The notes: generated from the letters alone by a model not told the origin. DNA of 44,320 nucleotides from Candidatus Glomeribacter gigasporarum BEG34 (GCF_000227585.1 NZ_CAFB01000045.1:1-44320); one strand, 5' to 3'; shown: positions 17,495 through 27,268, numbered from the stretch's first letter. Translations and numbers: made by a program.

Positions 17495-17801
17495 ATGCCG
17501 TCTCATTTGTCGTTCCGGCTTTCTCTCGTTTTTCTGCTCACGGTATTTGCTAGCGGCTCGCTGGCCGCAGACGGCGCAGAGGCGGCGTTGTCTTCTGATC
17601 CGGCACGCTTGACGCGCGCGCCGCAGCTTGAAGAACATCCACTGCGCACCAGCCGTTCAGGCGCGAAACTCTCATTTCCATTGTCTGATGCACGCAGATC
17701 GGGATTGAACGCTGTATCCGCGCTTGACCACACGGCGTAGTGTGCGGCTCGGCGCGGAATACCGTTATCTGGTGGCGCCGGCGTATTCAGGCTCAGTCTA
17801 A
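17495..17801 (+). pseudogene. lptD: LPS-assembly protein LptD, heavily deleted remnant
   Basis: The first frame (ATG 17495 to TAG 17738-17740) starts with a signal peptide (HLSFRLSLVFLLTVFASGSL). It ends in LSFPLSDARRSGLN, matching the betaproteobacterial LptD motif around F-x-LSDARKSGF. The next frame, from about 17733 to TAA 17799-17801, reads VRLGAEYRYLVAPAYSGSV, matching the later LptD segment LGAEYRYL-x-PSYSGT. So perhaps 90 percent of the gene is gone, with at least two large deletions and a shift. LptD inserts lipopolysaccharide in the outer membrane. The identification rests on recalled motif similarity. Confidence 0.62.
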
Positions 17802-17857
17802 TAAAATCAAGCCATTTAGGCGCGTTTGCAACGCGCTATGAGAAAACGCTGGTGAGT

Positions 17858-18308
17858 TTATGAGCGTGATGCCACTTCAGCGATTAATTCAATCTCCACG
17901 CATGCGCCAAGCGGCAACTGCGCGACACCAAAAGCGCCGCGCGCGTGTTTGCCCGCTTCGCCAAACACTTCAACCAGCAGTTCTGAAGCGCCGTTCGTGA
18001 CCAGATGCGCCTCGGTAAAGCCGGGTGTTGCGTTGACGAGACTGGACAATTTCACGATGCGCCTCACAAGGTTCAGATCGCCCGTATGCGCGTGCAGGGT
18101 GGCGAGCAGATCAATCGCAACCGCGCGTCCCGTTTCAGTTGTCATGTCTGCGCCGAGTTTACCGGCCCGCAGCCGGCCGTCTTTTTGCGATATGGCCGGA
18201 CAGATACACAAGCGCGCCGCTTTGAGCGCTCATCAAATAAGCGCCCACCGGCGGCGCCGCGGCGGGCAGTTCAATATTGAGGCGTTGCAGGGTGGTGTAA
18301 ATAGACAT
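17858..18308 (-). pseudogene. ridA: RidA/YjgF-family protein with a one-base frameshift
   Basis: From ATG 18308, with an AAGGAGG ribosome site, the product starts MSIYTTLQRLNIELPAAAPP and reads to LVYLSGHIAK. The frame then shifts. The second frame continues DGRLRAGKLGADMTTETGRA through NGASELLVEVFGEAGKHARG and VAQLPLGACVEIELIAEV to TAA at 17858-17860. A run of five T (five A on the coding strand) at 18182-18186 marks the shift; four A would restore a normal 149-residue protein. RidA-like proteins hydrolyse reactive enamine or imine intermediates. Because the rest is well conserved, a sequencing error or slippage-tolerant gene is as likely as a true pseudogene. Confidence 0.8.
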
Positions 18309-18328
18309 GGAAGTGTCCTCCTTCGATC

Positions 18329-18492
18329 TAGAGCATTTTTCAGTGAGCTTGCACAAGAAGCAAGCGCGAAGACAGTATGGAGATCGATGCGGGCGGAGCA
18401 GGTCTCCATCGCGTAGCGATGGAGGCGACCCCGCAGCGAGCTCATACGGCGAGCGCGAAGCGACACAGGGCAAGCCGCTGAAAAATGCTCTA
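18329..18492. repeat. Type A palindromic element, long form (164 bp)
   Basis: Ends TAGAGCATTTTTCAGTG and CGCTGAAAAATGCTCTA. The interior core (about 95 bases from CGCGAAGACAGTATGGAG) is identical in the three long copies and holds a second perfect hairpin, CTCCATCGC-GTA-GCGATGGAG. There is no coding capacity. The final CTA is the hslU stop codon on the minus strand; the other end lies just upstream of the ridA ribosome site. Confidence 0.92.
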
Positions 18493-19827
18493 AAGTATAT
18501 AGCGTGACAAATCTTCGTTCTGTGCAATATCCGCCAGCGCGGTATCGACATACTGAGCATCAATAGTCACGGCGTTCGGGGCGCTTTGCTGGCCGGCGGT
18601 AAACGAGACTTCTTCGAGCAGCTTTTCAATGACCGTATACAGCCGCCGCGCGCCAATATTTTCGGTTTTCTCGTTCACCAAACAAGCGACTTCGGCGAGC
18701 CGCCGGATGCCATCAGTCAAAAAATCCAGGCGCACGTTTTCTGTACCCAGAAGCGCCTGATACTGCTTGACGAGACTCGCATCGGTGCGCACCAGAATCG
18801 ACTCAAAATCTTCAATCGAAAGCGAATCGAGCTCGACCCGGATTGGAAAGCGCCCCTGCAATTCAGGAATCAGATCGCTCGGTTTGGCAAGATGAAAAGC
18901 GCCGCTGGCGATAAACAGGATATGATCGGTTTTGATCATTCCGTATTTGGTGCTGACCGCTGTGCCCTCAACCAGCGGCAATAAATCGCGCTGCACGCCC
19001 TGACGGGAGACTTCAGCGCCGCTGATTTCGCTGCGCGACGCGATTTTATCGACCTCATCCAGAAAAACAATGCCATTCTGCTCGATATTCTGAACTGCTG
19101 CGGCCTTGATTTCTTCCGGATTCAGCATTTTGGACGCTTCTTCTTCAATCAGAAGCTTCATCGCCTGCTGAATGCGGATTTTGCGCTGCACTTTGCGGCC
19201 GCTGCTCAGATTGGAGAACATGGAGCGGATTTGCTCGGTCATTTCCTCCATGCCGGGCGGCCCCACAATATTCATGCTCGCAGCGGGCGCTTCCAGTTCG
19301 AGATCGATGGCCTTATCGTTCAGCTTGCCTTCGCGCAACCGTTTGCGAAACTTCTGCCGCGTTGCGCTTTCGCCCTCGGGCTGCGCATCTGTTGCCTGAT
19401 CCGGTTTTTTGGCGGCCGGCAGCAGAATGTCGAGAATGCGGTCTTCGGCCAGCTCTTCGGCTTTGCTGCGCACTTTGCGCATTTCGGCCTCGCGCGTCTG
19501 TTTAACGGCAATATCGGCCAGGTCGCGAATGATGCTATCCACATCCCGCCCCACATAGCCGACTTCGGTAAATTTGGTCGCTTCAATCTTGATGAACGGC
19601 GCATTTGCCAATCTGGCGAGCCGGCGCGCAATTTCGGTTTTTCCCACGCCGGTCGGGCCGATCATCAGAATATTTTTCGGCGTGATTTCCTGACGCAGCG
19701 GCTCCTCAATCTGCTGGCGCCGCCAGCGGTTGCGCAGCGCCACTGCAACGGCGCGTTTGGCTTTGCTTTGTCCAATGATGTGTTTATCAAGTTCCGAGAC
19801 AATCTCGGTCGGGGTCATCGTACTCAT
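18490..19827 (-). CDS. hslU: ATP-dependent protease ATPase subunit HslU
   Basis: The product is 445 residues. Walker A GPTGVGKT is at residues 57-64, followed by [20 protein letters not shown] with the pore GYVG motif. The I domain lies around residues 110-240, and Walker B is [12 protein letters not shown]. The C-terminal sensor region ends EDLSRYIL, the tail that inserts into HslV. It unfolds proteins for HslV. An alternative ATG lies at 19818. Its TAG stop is the tip of a long type A repeat, and another long copy separates it from hslV upstream, which is unusual for this normally tight pair. Confidence 0.97.
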   Translation of the reverse strand: MSTMTPTEIVSELDKHIIGQSKAKRAVAVALRNRWRRQQIEEPLRQEITPKNILMIGPTGVGKTEIARRLARLANAPFIKIEATKFTEVGYVGRDVDSIIRDLADIAVKQTREAEMRKVRSKAEELAEDRILDILLPAAKKPDQATDAQPEGESATRQKFRKRLREGKLNDKAIDLELEAPAASMNIVGPPGMEEMTEQIRSMFSNLSSGRKVQRKIRIQQAMKLLIEEEASKMLNPEEIKAAAVQNIEQNGIVFLDEVDKIASRSEISGAEVSRQGVQRDLLPLVEGTAVSTKYGMIKTDHILFIASGAFHLAKPSDLIPELQGRFPIRVELDSLSIEDFESILVRTDASLVKQYQALLGTENVRLDFLTDGIRRLAEVACLVNEKTENIGARRLYTVIEKLLEEVSFTAGQQSAPNAVTIDAQYVDTALADIAQNEDLSRYIL

Positions 19828-19848
19828 ATGATTTTTAAAAAAAGCCTT

Positions 19849-20012
19849 TAGAGCATTTTTCAGTGAGATTGCACAAGGAGTCGAGCGCGAAGACAGTATG
19901 GAGATCGATGCGGGCGGAGCAGGTCTCCATCGCGTAGCGATGGAGGCGACCCCGCAGCGAGCTCATACGGCGAGCGCGAGCGATGCCGTGCAAACCGCTG
20001 AAAAATGCTCTA
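19849..20012. repeat. Type A palindromic element, long form (164 bp)
   Basis: Same length and core as the copies at 18329 and 21798, with differences only near the flanks (CAAGGAGTCGAGC; GCCGTGCAAACCGCTG). Its CTA end provides the hslV stop codon and the other end lies about 20 bases before the hslU start, so it occupies nearly the whole hslV-hslU gap. Confidence 0.92.
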
Positions 20013-20546
20013 ATCAAGCGTCTCAATGACACGGTTCTGGTTTGTATAAATACAGAGCTCAGCGGCGATTTCCAGCGATTTGTCCACGATCTCGCGCGGC
20101 CTCAATTCCGTATTGTGCGCCAGCGCGCGCGCCGCGGCCTGCGCGTATGCGCCGCCTGAGCCGATTGCGCAGATGCCGTCTTCAGGGTCGAGCACATCGC
20201 CGTTACCGGTCAAGACGAGGGTCGTTTCAACGTTCGCAACGATCAGCATCGCTTCAAGACGGCGCAGCATCCGGTCGGTGCGCCAATCCTTTGCGAGTTC
20301 GACCGCCGCGCGCATCAAATGGCCCTGGTATTTTTCAAGCTTGCCTTCAAAGCGGTCGAGTAGAGAAAACGCATCGGCGGTGCCGCCCGCAAAACCGGCG
20401 AGCACCTTATCGTGATAAATACGCCGGACTTTGCGCGCGCCGCCTTTGACGACCACATGGCCAAGCGTGACCTGACCGTCTCCGCCGAGCGCCACCTGCG
20501 CGCCGCGCCGCACTGAAACAATGGTTGTACCGTGGTAGTGTTGCAT
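20010..20546 (-). CDS. hslV: ATP-dependent protease catalytic subunit HslV
   Basis: The product is 178 residues. After a short propeptide (MQHYHG) the mature chain starts at the catalytic Thr7 ([20 protein letters not shown]), as in N-terminal nucleophile peptidases. [20 protein letters not shown], the LVLTGNGDV strand and the [16 protein letters not shown] motif are all present. It degrades proteins fed by HslU. The gene follows an AbrB-like gene by five bases. Its stop codon is the tip of a type A element that separates it from hslU. Confidence 0.97.
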   Translation of the reverse strand: MQHYHGTTIVSVRRGAQVALGGDGQVTLGHVVVKGGARKVRRIYHDKVLAGFAGGTADAFSLLDRFEGKLEKYQGHLMRAAVELAKDWRTDRMLRRLEAMLIVANVETTLVLTGNGDVLDPEDGICAIGSGGAYAQAAARALAHNTELRPREIVDKSLEIAAELCIYTNQNRVIETLD

Positions 20547-20551
20547 GAAGT

Positions 20552-20824
20552 TTAGGTTGAGCGCGCCGCTTGATTGGCTTCCCGCTGAGCTGCCGCGCGC
20601 CGGTCGGCAAGCAATTCATCTGCCAGTGATTGGCCTTTTGGAATCCGGTGGCGAACGAGCGCCTGAATCCGGCGCAGCGCTTCTTGACGGGGTTGAAGCC
20701 GGATTTCGCCTTCAACAATCTGAACATTCAGCCGGCCGCCTGCATGTATATTGAATATTTTTCTGACAAATGCGGGCAGTACTAAACGCCCTCCCTGAGT
20801 GACACGCATGCTCTGAGTTTCCAT
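20552..20824 (-). CDS. AbrB/MazE/SpoVT-type DNA-binding protein (orphan antitoxin-like)
   Basis: About 90 residues from ATG 20824 (a TTG at 20845 is also in frame). The N-terminal [21 protein letters not shown] is the swapped-hairpin AbrB fold, and [21 protein letters not shown] follows. The C-terminus is helical and basic, as in VapB antitoxins that neutralise PIN-domain toxins. No toxin gene follows; hslV begins five bases after the stop. It could be a remnant antitoxin or a regulator of hslVU. There is no strong ribosome site. Confidence 0.8.
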   Translation of the reverse strand: METQSMRVTQGGRLVLPAFVRKIFNIHAGGRLNVQIVEGEIRLQPRQEALRRIQALVRHRIPKGQSLADELLADRRAAAQREANQAARST

Positions 20825-20930
20825 AAGCGTACAAATATGGATCAATCGCTCATCAGTCTATTATAACGGGAATTTTCCGTAAGATCGGAACAGGCTTTAA
20901 TGAACAGCAAGAACCGGCTCGGTTAAACAA

Positions 20931-21800
20931 ATGCGTCATTCTACTTTTTGGTCCCGCTGTACCCTGTATCTGCAATTGATTCGCTTTGATAAGCCCGTCG
21001 GTAGCCTGTTGCTGCTCTGGCCGACGCTCAGCGCGCTCTGGATTGCGTCGGATGGACGGCCGCCGCTGACGCTGCTGCTCATTTTCATCGCCGGAACAGT
21101 ATTGATGCGCTCGGCGGGTTGCGCCTTGAACGATTATGCCGACCGTCATTTTGACCGGCATGTGCAGCGCACCTGCGCGCGGCCTCTTGCGAGCGGAAAA
21201 CTGGCGCCGCGCCAGGCGCTGGTCTGCGCCGCGGCGCTGGCGTTGATCGCCTTTACGCTGCTTTTGCAACTGAATGCGCTCACGCGCGCCTTATCCTTCG
21301 CCGCGCTCTTCCTTGCGGTGAGCTATCCGTATACCAAGCGCTTCTTTGCGTTGCCGCAAGCGTATCTGGGCATCGCATTCGGCTTTGGCATCCCGATGGC
21401 ATTCGCCGCCGTTCAGAATCAGGTCCCGCTTGTAGCGTGGGCGATGCTCGCGGCAAATATGTACTGGACAATGGCGTATGACACCGAATATGCAATAGCG
21501 GATCGGGAAGACGATCTGAACATCGGCATTCGCACCTCGGCGATGACCTTTGGCGCTGATGATGTGCGCGCGGTGATGATTTCTTATGCATTATTTTTGA
21601 CGATCTATGCAGTGTTTGGCATTGCGCTCCATTTTTTATGGCCGTTCTGGCTGGGTTGGATCGGCGCCGGTGCATGCGCGATCTATCACTGCACGCTGAT
21701 TCGCGCCCGCGATGCGCGGCGATGTTTGGCTGCGTTCAGACACAATAGCTGGCTGGGGGCGATACTGTTTGGCGGCATTGCGGCGCAATTCTTGGTCTAG
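20931..21800 (+). CDS. ubiA: 4-hydroxybenzoate polyprenyltransferase UbiA
   Basis: The product is 289 residues with eight or nine hydrophobic segments. It opens [20 protein letters not shown] and carries the first Asp-rich site [12 protein letters not shown] and the second [16 protein letters not shown], the Mg-prenyl-diphosphate sites. It attaches the polyprenyl tail to 4-hydroxybenzoate in ubiquinone synthesis at the inner membrane. TATAAC near 20861 could be a minus-10 box. Its TAG stop at 21798-21800 is the tip of a long type A element. Together with the UbiH-like gene it shows a working ubiquinone pathway. Confidence 0.95.
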   Translation: MRHSTFWSRCTLYLQLIRFDKPVGSLLLLWPTLSALWIASDGRPPLTLLLIFIAGTVLMRSAGCALNDYADRHFDRHVQRTCARPLASGKLAPRQALVCAAALALIAFTLLLQLNALTRALSFAALFLAVSYPYTKRFFALPQAYLGIAFGFGIPMAFAAVQNQVPLVAWAMLAANMYWTMAYDTEYAIADREDDLNIGIRTSAMTFGADDVRAVMISYALFLTIYAVFGIALHFLWPFWLGWIGAGACAIYHCTLIRARDARRCLAAFRHNSWLGAILFGGIAAQFLV

Positions 21801-21961
21801 AGCATTTTTCAGTGAGATTGCTCAAGGAGCGAGCGCGAAGACAGTATGGAGATCGATGCGGGCGGAGCAGGTCTCCATCGCGTAGCGATGGAGGCGACCC
21901 CGCAGCGAGCTCATACGGCGAGCGCGAAGCGACACAGGGCAAGCCGCTGAAAAATGCTCTA
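21798..21961. repeat. Type A palindromic element, long form (164 bp)
   Basis: The cleanest long copy. The terminal arms pair apart from a T·G position (CAGTG against CGCTG) that would be a wobble pair in RNA, and the internal CTCCATCGC/GCGATGGAG hairpin is intact. The first TAG is the ubiA stop. It is followed after 37 bases by the site-2 protease start. Confidence 0.92.
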
Positions 21962-21998
21962 GCGGGCGGCGTGCAAGCGCGCTTGCTACAATGTTTCC

Positions 21999-22667
21999 AT
22001 GAACAATCTAATCCAGACGATCGCGGTTTATGCCTTGCCCCTATTATTTTCGATTACTCTGCACGAAGCAGCTCATGGCTATGTCGCGCGGATTTTTGGC
22101 GATTCAACCGCGTATTTGCTGGGCAGAGTCAGCCTCAATCCGCTCAGGCATATTGATCCCATCGGGACCATTGCCATCCCGCTCCTAATGTATTTTGCAA
22201 CCGGAGGCGCTTTTCTATTTGGTTATGCAAAACCTGTGCCCGTTGCATTCCACAAACTGCGCAATCCCCGCTGGCATAGCGTGTGGGTCGCGCTTGCCGG
22301 GCCAGGATGCAATTTCCTGCAAGCAGCGCTATGGGCGCTTTGGGGCATTGTGCTGCATGCGGCTGGAATCACTGAGCCTTTTCTGGTTTTGATGGCGGCG
22401 GCGGGCGTGTCGATCAACCTCGTCTTCTATGCGCTGAATCTGTTTCCCTTGTTACCGCTGGACGGCGGCCGCATTCTGAGCGCATTGCTGCCGGCGCGTT
22501 ATACGCTTGCGCTCGCGCGCCTTGAGCCTTATGGTATATGGATTGTGATCGCACTGATCGCAACCGGCATGCTGGGCAGGATATGGGTGAGTCCGCTGAT
22601 TGCATTTGGCCACGCTTTGATCCAGATTCTGTTGACGCCGATGACGGCTTTGCTAGAAGCCATTTAG
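21999..22667 (+). CDS. Site-2 protease family (M50) membrane metallopeptidase
   Basis: The product is 222 residues with about six membrane segments. HEAAH near residue 22 is the zinc-binding HExxH within the first segment (ITLHEAAHGYVARIFGDSTA). NLFPLLPLDGGRILSALL supplies the conserved third ligand Asp. GGAFLFGYAKPVPV is typical of the compact bacterial group without a PDZ domain. Such enzymes cut substrates inside the membrane; the target here is unknown. Repeats flank it on both sides. Confidence 0.92.
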   Translation: MNNLIQTIAVYALPLLFSITLHEAAHGYVARIFGDSTAYLLGRVSLNPLRHIDPIGTIAIPLLMYFATGGAFLFGYAKPVPVAFHKLRNPRWHSVWVALAGPGCNFLQAALWALWGIVLHAAGITEPFLVLMAAAGVSINLVFYALNLFPLLPLDGGRILSALLPARYTLALARLEPYGIWIVIALIATGMLGRIWVSPLIAFGHALIQILLTPMTALLEAI

Positions 22668-22673
22668 AGGTTC

Positions 22674-22775
22674 TAGAGCATTTTTCAGTGAGATTGCTAC
22701 TTTCGCGCCCCCGCAGCGATCCCGAACACACGGAATGGCGAAGTGACGCCGGGCAAGCCGCTGAAAAATGCTCTA
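22674..22775. repeat. Type A palindromic element, intermediate form (102 bp)
   Basis: Ends TAGAGCATTTTTCAGTG and CCGCTGAAAAATGCTCTA. The interior includes CGATCCCGAACACACGGAAT, which recurs in the copy inside bamB (CGATCCCGAATACCGAACAC) but not in the long copies, so it marks a subfamily. Located between the site-2 protease and rodZ. Confidence 0.9.
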
Positions 22776-22804
22776 GATACATTCTCAACGCTCAGGATTG
22801 ATGA

Positions 22805-23749
22805 ATGGATAAACAACTTCCAAGCCCAGAAGATCGGATAACAGTCAAGAGCGCTACAGCGGATAAGGCAATGCGTCTGTCTGAAGCCAAGCCGCGCCCG
22901 GAGCAGGAAGCGATGCGCTCGGTTGGCCGCAAACTTGCACAATTACGCGAGGCGCGGCGCTGGAAAATGGAAGATTTGTCTGAGCATCTTAAAGTTCCAG
23001 TCATCAGGCTGCGTGCGCTTGAAGCGGGTAATCTAGACAGTCTGCCCGAAATGGCTTTTGTGATCGGCATGGTGCGTAGTTACGCAAAAATGCTGGATGT
23101 CGATCCAGCGCCATTGGTAGGCGAACTGCGTCAAGCGCATGATTTGCCTGGAACACCTCTTGAGTTGCCCGGCTCAGACGGGGTCAAACTGCCTAGACGC
23201 CATCGTTCATGGACTGCCCGCTACGGCTTGTGGGGCGGAGCGGGCGCGTGTGTATTACTGCTGGTTGCATGGCTATTTCGTCAATATACTGAACGGGAAA
23301 TATATCCGCGCCCACCGGCTTCAAGGACGGTCACGGAGAGTCCTCAGAAAGAAATCAACGCGCCCGATACGCACTCTCCTGACACGTCCGCGCCAGCGCA
23401 TTTTCCAGTCGAGTCCGCCGCTTCTGCGGTCGACCGCCTCGACAGTCCGCATACGGCAGAGGCCCCGCCCGCTGAAAATCATGTTCAATCCGATATTCCG
23501 TCGGTCTTGCACTTTAAGGTTTCACAGAATACCTGGATTAGCGTGCGTCAAAGAGAAGACGGCCAGAGCGTGTACACAGGTTTGTTAAGCGCCGGGGAAG
23601 AACGCGATATACAGGCGCAGCCGCCGGTGGATGTCGTCGTCGGCAATGTGGCGGGACTGGAGTCTCTGGAGCTTGATGGCGAGCCGGTTGAGCCATCGAA
23701 GTATAAAGGGAGGCAGGGTAGTCATGTGGCCCGCTTCAGCCTGCCTTAG
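22805..23749 (+). CDS. rodZ: Cytoskeleton protein RodZ-like (HTH, single membrane span, DUF4115)
   Basis: The product is 314 residues. An N-terminal helix-turn-helix (VGRKLAQLREARRWKMEDLS to IRLRALEAGNLDSLPE) contacts MreB in the family. A membrane span lies at about residues 140-160, a Pro/Ser-rich periplasmic linker at 165-230, and a C-terminal DUF4115 domain includes NTWISVRQREDG and GNVAGLESLELDGEPVEPS. It helps keep rod shape. Its place before ispG-hisS is conserved. The TAG stop is the tip of a type A element. Confidence 0.9.
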   Translation: MDKQLPSPEDRITVKSATADKAMRLSEAKPRPEQEAMRSVGRKLAQLREARRWKMEDLSEHLKVPVIRLRALEAGNLDSLPEMAFVIGMVRSYAKMLDVDPAPLVGELRQAHDLPGTPLELPGSDGVKLPRRHRSWTARYGLWGGAGACVLLLVAWLFRQYTEREIYPRPPASRTVTESPQKEINAPDTHSPDTSAPAHFPVESAASAVDRLDSPHTAEAPPAENHVQSDIPSVLHFKVSQNTWISVRQREDGQSVYTGLLSAGEERDIQAQPPVDVVVGNVAGLESLELDGEPVEPSKYKGRQGSHVARFSLP

Positions 23750-23821
23750 AGCATTTTTCAGTGATTTTCCCTATGTCGCTTCGCGCTCGCTCCTCGGGTA
23801 AATCGACTGAAAAATGCTCTA
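23747..23821. repeat. Type A palindromic element, short form (75 bp)
   Basis: TAGAGCATTTTTCAGTGATT at the left, with ACTGAAAAATGCTCTA at the right. The interior TCCCTATGTCGCTTCGCGCTC matches the short copy at 2278. It starts on the rodZ stop codon and runs directly into a type B remnant. Confidence 0.9.
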
Positions 23822-23895
23822 GAACCTGTTTACGCCTTACTGCGCGCCCGTGAGCCTGTGTCGGGAGGTAGCACTGTCTTCGCAGCTGCTTCCTT
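23820..23895. repeat. Type B element, left-end remnant
   Basis: TAGAACCTGTTTACG followed by GCGCGCCCGTGAGCCTGTGTCGGGAGGT. This matches the reverse complement of the right half of the type B copy at 40383-40517 more closely than the copy at 27266. The distal half is missing. It shares two bases with the preceding type A element, as at 2351. Confidence 0.65.
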
Positions 23896-23975
23896 GTCTC
23901 AAATTAAAGTCGCTTGGCTATACCTGATGTCCGCTCGCTACAATGTGTGGACAGATTCTTAGAGGGAGAGAGATC

Positions 23976-25277
23976 ATGTCATTGGCTCAGCAGACTGCGC
24001 TGTACACAGACAACGCGCTGCCTGTATCAGGCGGCCCGGCCCGACGCCGCGTCTGCCGGCCGGTTGAAGTCCGCTGGGGCGAGCGTTGCGTGGTCATTGG
24101 CGGCGCTGCGTCGATCTGTGTTCAGTCGATGACCAACACGGACACCGTCGACGCCATTGCGACTGCAATCCAGGTCAAGGAACTTGCGCAGGCGGGCTCT
24201 GAGCTGGTCCGAATCACGGTCAACACGCCGCAGGCGGCGCAGGCGGTGCCCGGAATACGCGAGCAACTGGACCGGATGGGAATCGATGCGCCGCTGATTG
24301 GAGATTTTCACTATAACGGGCATTTGCTTCTAAAGGATTATCCCGGTTGTGCGCAGGCGTTATCGAAATACCGGATTAATCCCGGCAACGTTGGACAGGG
24401 CGCAAAACGCGATACGCAATTCGCGCAGATGATTGAATGCGCCTGCCGGCATGAAAAACCGGTCCGCATTGGCGTGAACTGGGGCAGTCTGGATCAGGAC
24501 TTGCTGGCGCAGATGATGGATGATAACGCGCGCCGCGCGCAGCCCTGGGATGCGCAAAGCGTGCTGTACGAAGCCTTGATTGAATCGGCCATTGGCTCCG
24601 CTGAACGCGCGGTTGAGCTTGGGCTCGCGCCTGAGAAGATCATTCTGTCCTGCAAGGTCAGCGGCGTGCAGGATTTGATTGTCGTCTATCGTGAACTGGC
24701 GGCGCGCTGCGATTATGCGCTGCATCTTGGACTGACCGAGGCGGGACTGGGTTCAAAAGGGATCGTCGCATCCACGGCGGCGCTCGCTGTTTTGCTGCAA
24801 CAGGGCATTGGCGATACGATCCGCATTTCGCTCACGCCGGAGCCGGACGCGCCGCGCACCACAGAAGTCGTCGTTGCGCAGGAAATTCTGCAAACGATGG
24901 GATTGCGCGCTTTTACGCCGATGGTGACCGCGTGCCCAGGCTGCGGACGGACAACCAGCACCTATTTCCAGGCGCTTGCCGCGCATATTCAAGACTATCT
25001 GCGCGCGCGGATGCCGGTCTGGCACGACCGCTATCCAGGCGTTGCCGATATGAAAGTGGCCGTGATGGGATGCATCGTAAACGGCCCCGGAGAATCCAAG
25101 CATGCGGATATCGGCATCAGCCTGCCGGGTTCCGGAGAACATCCCGCCGCCCCCGTTTTTATCGACGGCAGAAAAGTCGCCACGCTGCGCGGTGAACGGA
25201 TTGCCGAAGAATTTGAAGGCATGGTGAATGCGTATGTTGAGCGGCGCTATGGCAACAGTGATGGCAACGCAGCCTAG
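23976..25277 (+). CDS. ispG: 4-hydroxy-3-methylbut-2-enyl diphosphate synthase IspG
   Basis: The product is 433 residues from ATG 23976, preceded by AGAGGGAGAGAG; an in-frame ATG at 23943 is less likely. It opens with the TIM-barrel part ([40 protein letters not shown]). The 4Fe-4S cysteines are in [10 protein letters not shown] and [20 protein letters not shown]. It is the penultimate enzyme of the methylerythritol phosphate route to isoprenoids, so it feeds the ubiquinone side chain made with ubiA. The extended middle region is normal for proteobacterial enzymes. Confidence 0.97.
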   Translation: MSLAQQTALYTDNALPVSGGPARRRVCRPVEVRWGERCVVIGGAASICVQSMTNTDTVDAIATAIQVKELAQAGSELVRITVNTPQAAQAVPGIREQLDRMGIDAPLIGDFHYNGHLLLKDYPGCAQALSKYRINPGNVGQGAKRDTQFAQMIECACRHEKPVRIGVNWGSLDQDLLAQMMDDNARRAQPWDAQSVLYEALIESAIGSAERAVELGLAPEKIILSCKVSGVQDLIVVYRELAARCDYALHLGLTEAGLGSKGIVASTAALAVLLQQGIGDTIRISLTPEPDAPRTTEVVVAQEILQTMGLRAFTPMVTACPGCGRTTSTYFQALAAHIQDYLRARMPVWHDRYPGVADMKVAVMGCIVNGPGESKHADIGISLPGSGEHPAAPVFIDGRKVATLRGERIAEEFEGMVNAYVERRYGNSDGNAA

Positions 25278-25295
25278 AGCATAAATAAAACGCGC

Positions 25296-26618
25296 ATGCT
25301 ACACCCCGATCAAAAGCCGCTCCGGCTTGCCAGCGTCAAAGGCATGAACGATATCCTGCCGGAGCAGGCGGCGCTTTGGGCGCATTTTGAAGATGCGGCG
25401 CAAACAACGCTGCGCGCTTACGGATATCAGCGCATCCGCACCCCGATTGTCGAGCATACATCGCTTTTTGCGCGCAGCATTGGCGCGGCGACCGATATCG
25501 TCGAAAAAGAGATGTATTGTTTTACCGATGCGCTCAATGGAGAGCAACTGAGCTTGCGCCCTGAAAATACCGCGGCCATTGTGCGCGCCGCCATTGAGCA
25601 TCATCTGCTTTACGATGGGCCCAAGCGTTTATGGTACAGCGGGCCGATGTTCAGGCATGAGCGTCCGCAACGCGGACGTTATCGCCAGTTTCATCAGCTC
25701 GGTGTTGAAGCGCTGGGATTCGCCGGCCCGGATGTGGATGCCGAGATTATTCTGGCGGGCCAGCGTTTATGGGATTGTCTGCAACTGCAAGGGCTGCGTC
25801 TGGAGCTGAATACCCTGGGCCAACTGGATGAGCGCGCCGCGCACCGCGCCGCGCTGGCCGATTATCTGAAGCGGCATATTGAATTATTGGACGAAGATGC
25901 AAAGCGGCGTCTGGAAACCAACCCGCTGCGCATTCTTGATACCAAGAACCCTGCGCTACAAGACATCATGCGCGGCGCGCCTAGACTGATGGATTTTCTG
26001 GGCGAGGCGTCGCGCGCGCATTTTGAGGCGCTGCGCCGGATTTTGCAGGCAAACGGTATTTCTTTCACCCTCAACCCGCGGCTGGTGCGCGGGTTGGACT
26101 ATTACAATCTCACGGTTTTTGAATGGGTTACAGACCGGCTTGGCGCGCAAGGCAGCGTCGCGGGCGGCGGCCGTTACGATCGGCTGATTGAGCAGCTCGG
26201 CGGCAAACCTGCGCCCGCATGCGGATGGGCGCTGGGCGTGGAGCGCATTCTGGAGTTGCTCAAGGAAAATGATCCAGGCGCGCGGCCTGAACCGCACTGC
26301 GATGCCTATGTGCTGCATCAGGGCGAAGCCGCGCGGACGCAGGCTTTTGCGGTTTCGGAGCGGCTGCGCGCGGCGGGCTTAAGCGTCGTTCAGCATTGCA
26401 GCGGCGATGGCGCTCCGGTGCGCTTCAAGACGCAAATGAAGCATGCCGATGCGAGCGGCGCGCAATACGCCGTGATCATTGGCGAAGATGAGGTCAACAG
26501 CGGTACGGTGACGATTAAAGCGCTGCGGCGCGCTGCCGATGCGCTGGAGGGGAACGCGGCGCAGCGGCGCATTGCGGTTGAGTGTTTGAGCCGCGATCTA
26601 TTTGAAAAAGGAGGATGA
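25296..26618 (+). CDS. hisS: Histidyl-tRNA synthetase
   Basis: The product is 440 residues and class II. Motif 2 is [20 protein letters not shown], and the histidine-specific loops include [11 protein letters not shown] and [16 protein letters not shown]. Motif 3 is [13 protein letters not shown]-terminal anticodon-binding domain (residues about 340-430) follows. A short 18-base gap separates it from ispG and its stop overlaps the yfgM start. This order is conserved in Burkholderiaceae. No defects were seen. Confidence 0.97.
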   Translation: MLHPDQKPLRLASVKGMNDILPEQAALWAHFEDAAQTTLRAYGYQRIRTPIVEHTSLFARSIGAATDIVEKEMYCFTDALNGEQLSLRPENTAAIVRAAIEHHLLYDGPKRLWYSGPMFRHERPQRGRYRQFHQLGVEALGFAGPDVDAEIILAGQRLWDCLQLQGLRLELNTLGQLDERAAHRAALADYLKRHIELLDEDAKRRLETNPLRILDTKNPALQDIMRGAPRLMDFLGEASRAHFEALRRILQANGISFTLNPRLVRGLDYYNLTVFEWVTDRLGAQGSVAGGGRYDRLIEQLGGKPAPACGWALGVERILELLKENDPGARPEPHCDAYVLHQGEAARTQAFAVSERLRAAGLSVVQHCSGDGAPVRFKTQMKHADASGAQYAVIIGEDEVNSGTVTIKALRRAADALEGNAAQRRIAVECLSRDLFEKGG

Positions 26619-27268
26619 TGAACCCATACACGCAATACCTTCCGGAGCGCCTGGCCGTCTGGCGGGCGCGTTGGGGCAAGCGGGCGCTCTGTGCTCTGGC
26701 GGCGGCGCTGATTGTCGCGGTGGCTATTTTTGGCTGGAAATACTGGCAACAACGCCAAACGGCGCGCGCCGCTGTGTTATACGAGCAATTGCAGCAGACG
26801 ATCTCGTCCGAACCCGCCTCTTCTGTAGACAAGAAGGAGACGCGCATCGCGCGCATCGCAACGGAACTTGAAAACCGATTTGGTCGCACGCCCTACGCGC
26901 AGATGGGCGCGCTGGCCGCCGCCAAAGCGCTGTATCAGGCGGCGAACGCGCAGGCCGCGAAGGTGCAATTGCAATGGGCGGCAGATGTTGCGATTGATGT
27001 GGAATACCGGCAAATTGCGCGCTTGCGGCTCTCGGCTTTATTGCTTGAGGAAAAAGCGTACGATGAGGCCCTGCGCGTATTGAATTCTGGGGCGTCTACG
27101 CCTGCGTTCGCCGCGCTGCGCGCGCAGCAGCGCGGCGATGCGCTCGCGGCGCAAGGTCAACGGGAACAGGCGCGCGCAGCGTATCGGGACGCGCTGCAAT
27201 CCCTGGACGCAAAAAATACCGCTGCGCGGCAGTGGGTGCAGTTAAAGCTGAATGCGCTGGGCGGTTAG
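26615..27268 (+). CDS. yfgM: YfgM-type TPR protein, BamB-linked periplasmic chaperone partner
   Basis: The product is 217 residues. A short cytoplasmic start, then one membrane span ([20 protein letters not shown], residues about 25-44), then TPR-like helices ([60 protein letters not shown]). The family assists outer-membrane or SecYEG-exported protein maturation and normally sits between hisS and bamB, as here. Preceded by GGAGG and overlapping hisS by four bases. Its TAG stop is shared with the tip of a type B element. Confidence 0.9.
   Translation: MMNPYTQYLPERLAVWRARWGKRALCALAAALIVAVAIFGWKYWQQRQTARAAVLYEQLQQTISSEPASSVDKKETRIARIATELENRFGRTPYAQMGALAAAKALYQAANAQAAKVQLQWAADVAIDVEYRQIARLRLSALLLEEKAYDEALRVLNSGASTPAFAALRAQQRGDALAAQGQREQARAAYRDALQSLDAKNTAARQWVQLKLNALGG

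Noticed and set aside
17802-17857. GCGCGTT-TGC-AACGCGC hairpin and a short frame HLGAFATRYEKTLVSL after the lptD remnant
   Set aside because: Too short to assign; could be another fragment or chance in G+C-rich DNA.
19231-19851. Long plus-strand frame opposite hslU (206 codons)
   Set aside because: Antisense shadow of a conserved gene in high-G+C sequence; no family features or ribosome site.
21736-21942. Recurrent small frames reading [20 protein letters not shown] at 18.4, 19.9 and 21.8 kb
   Set aside because: They are translations of the long type A repeats. The same peptide recurs only because the DNA repeats do, and starts and stops are inconsistent between copies.
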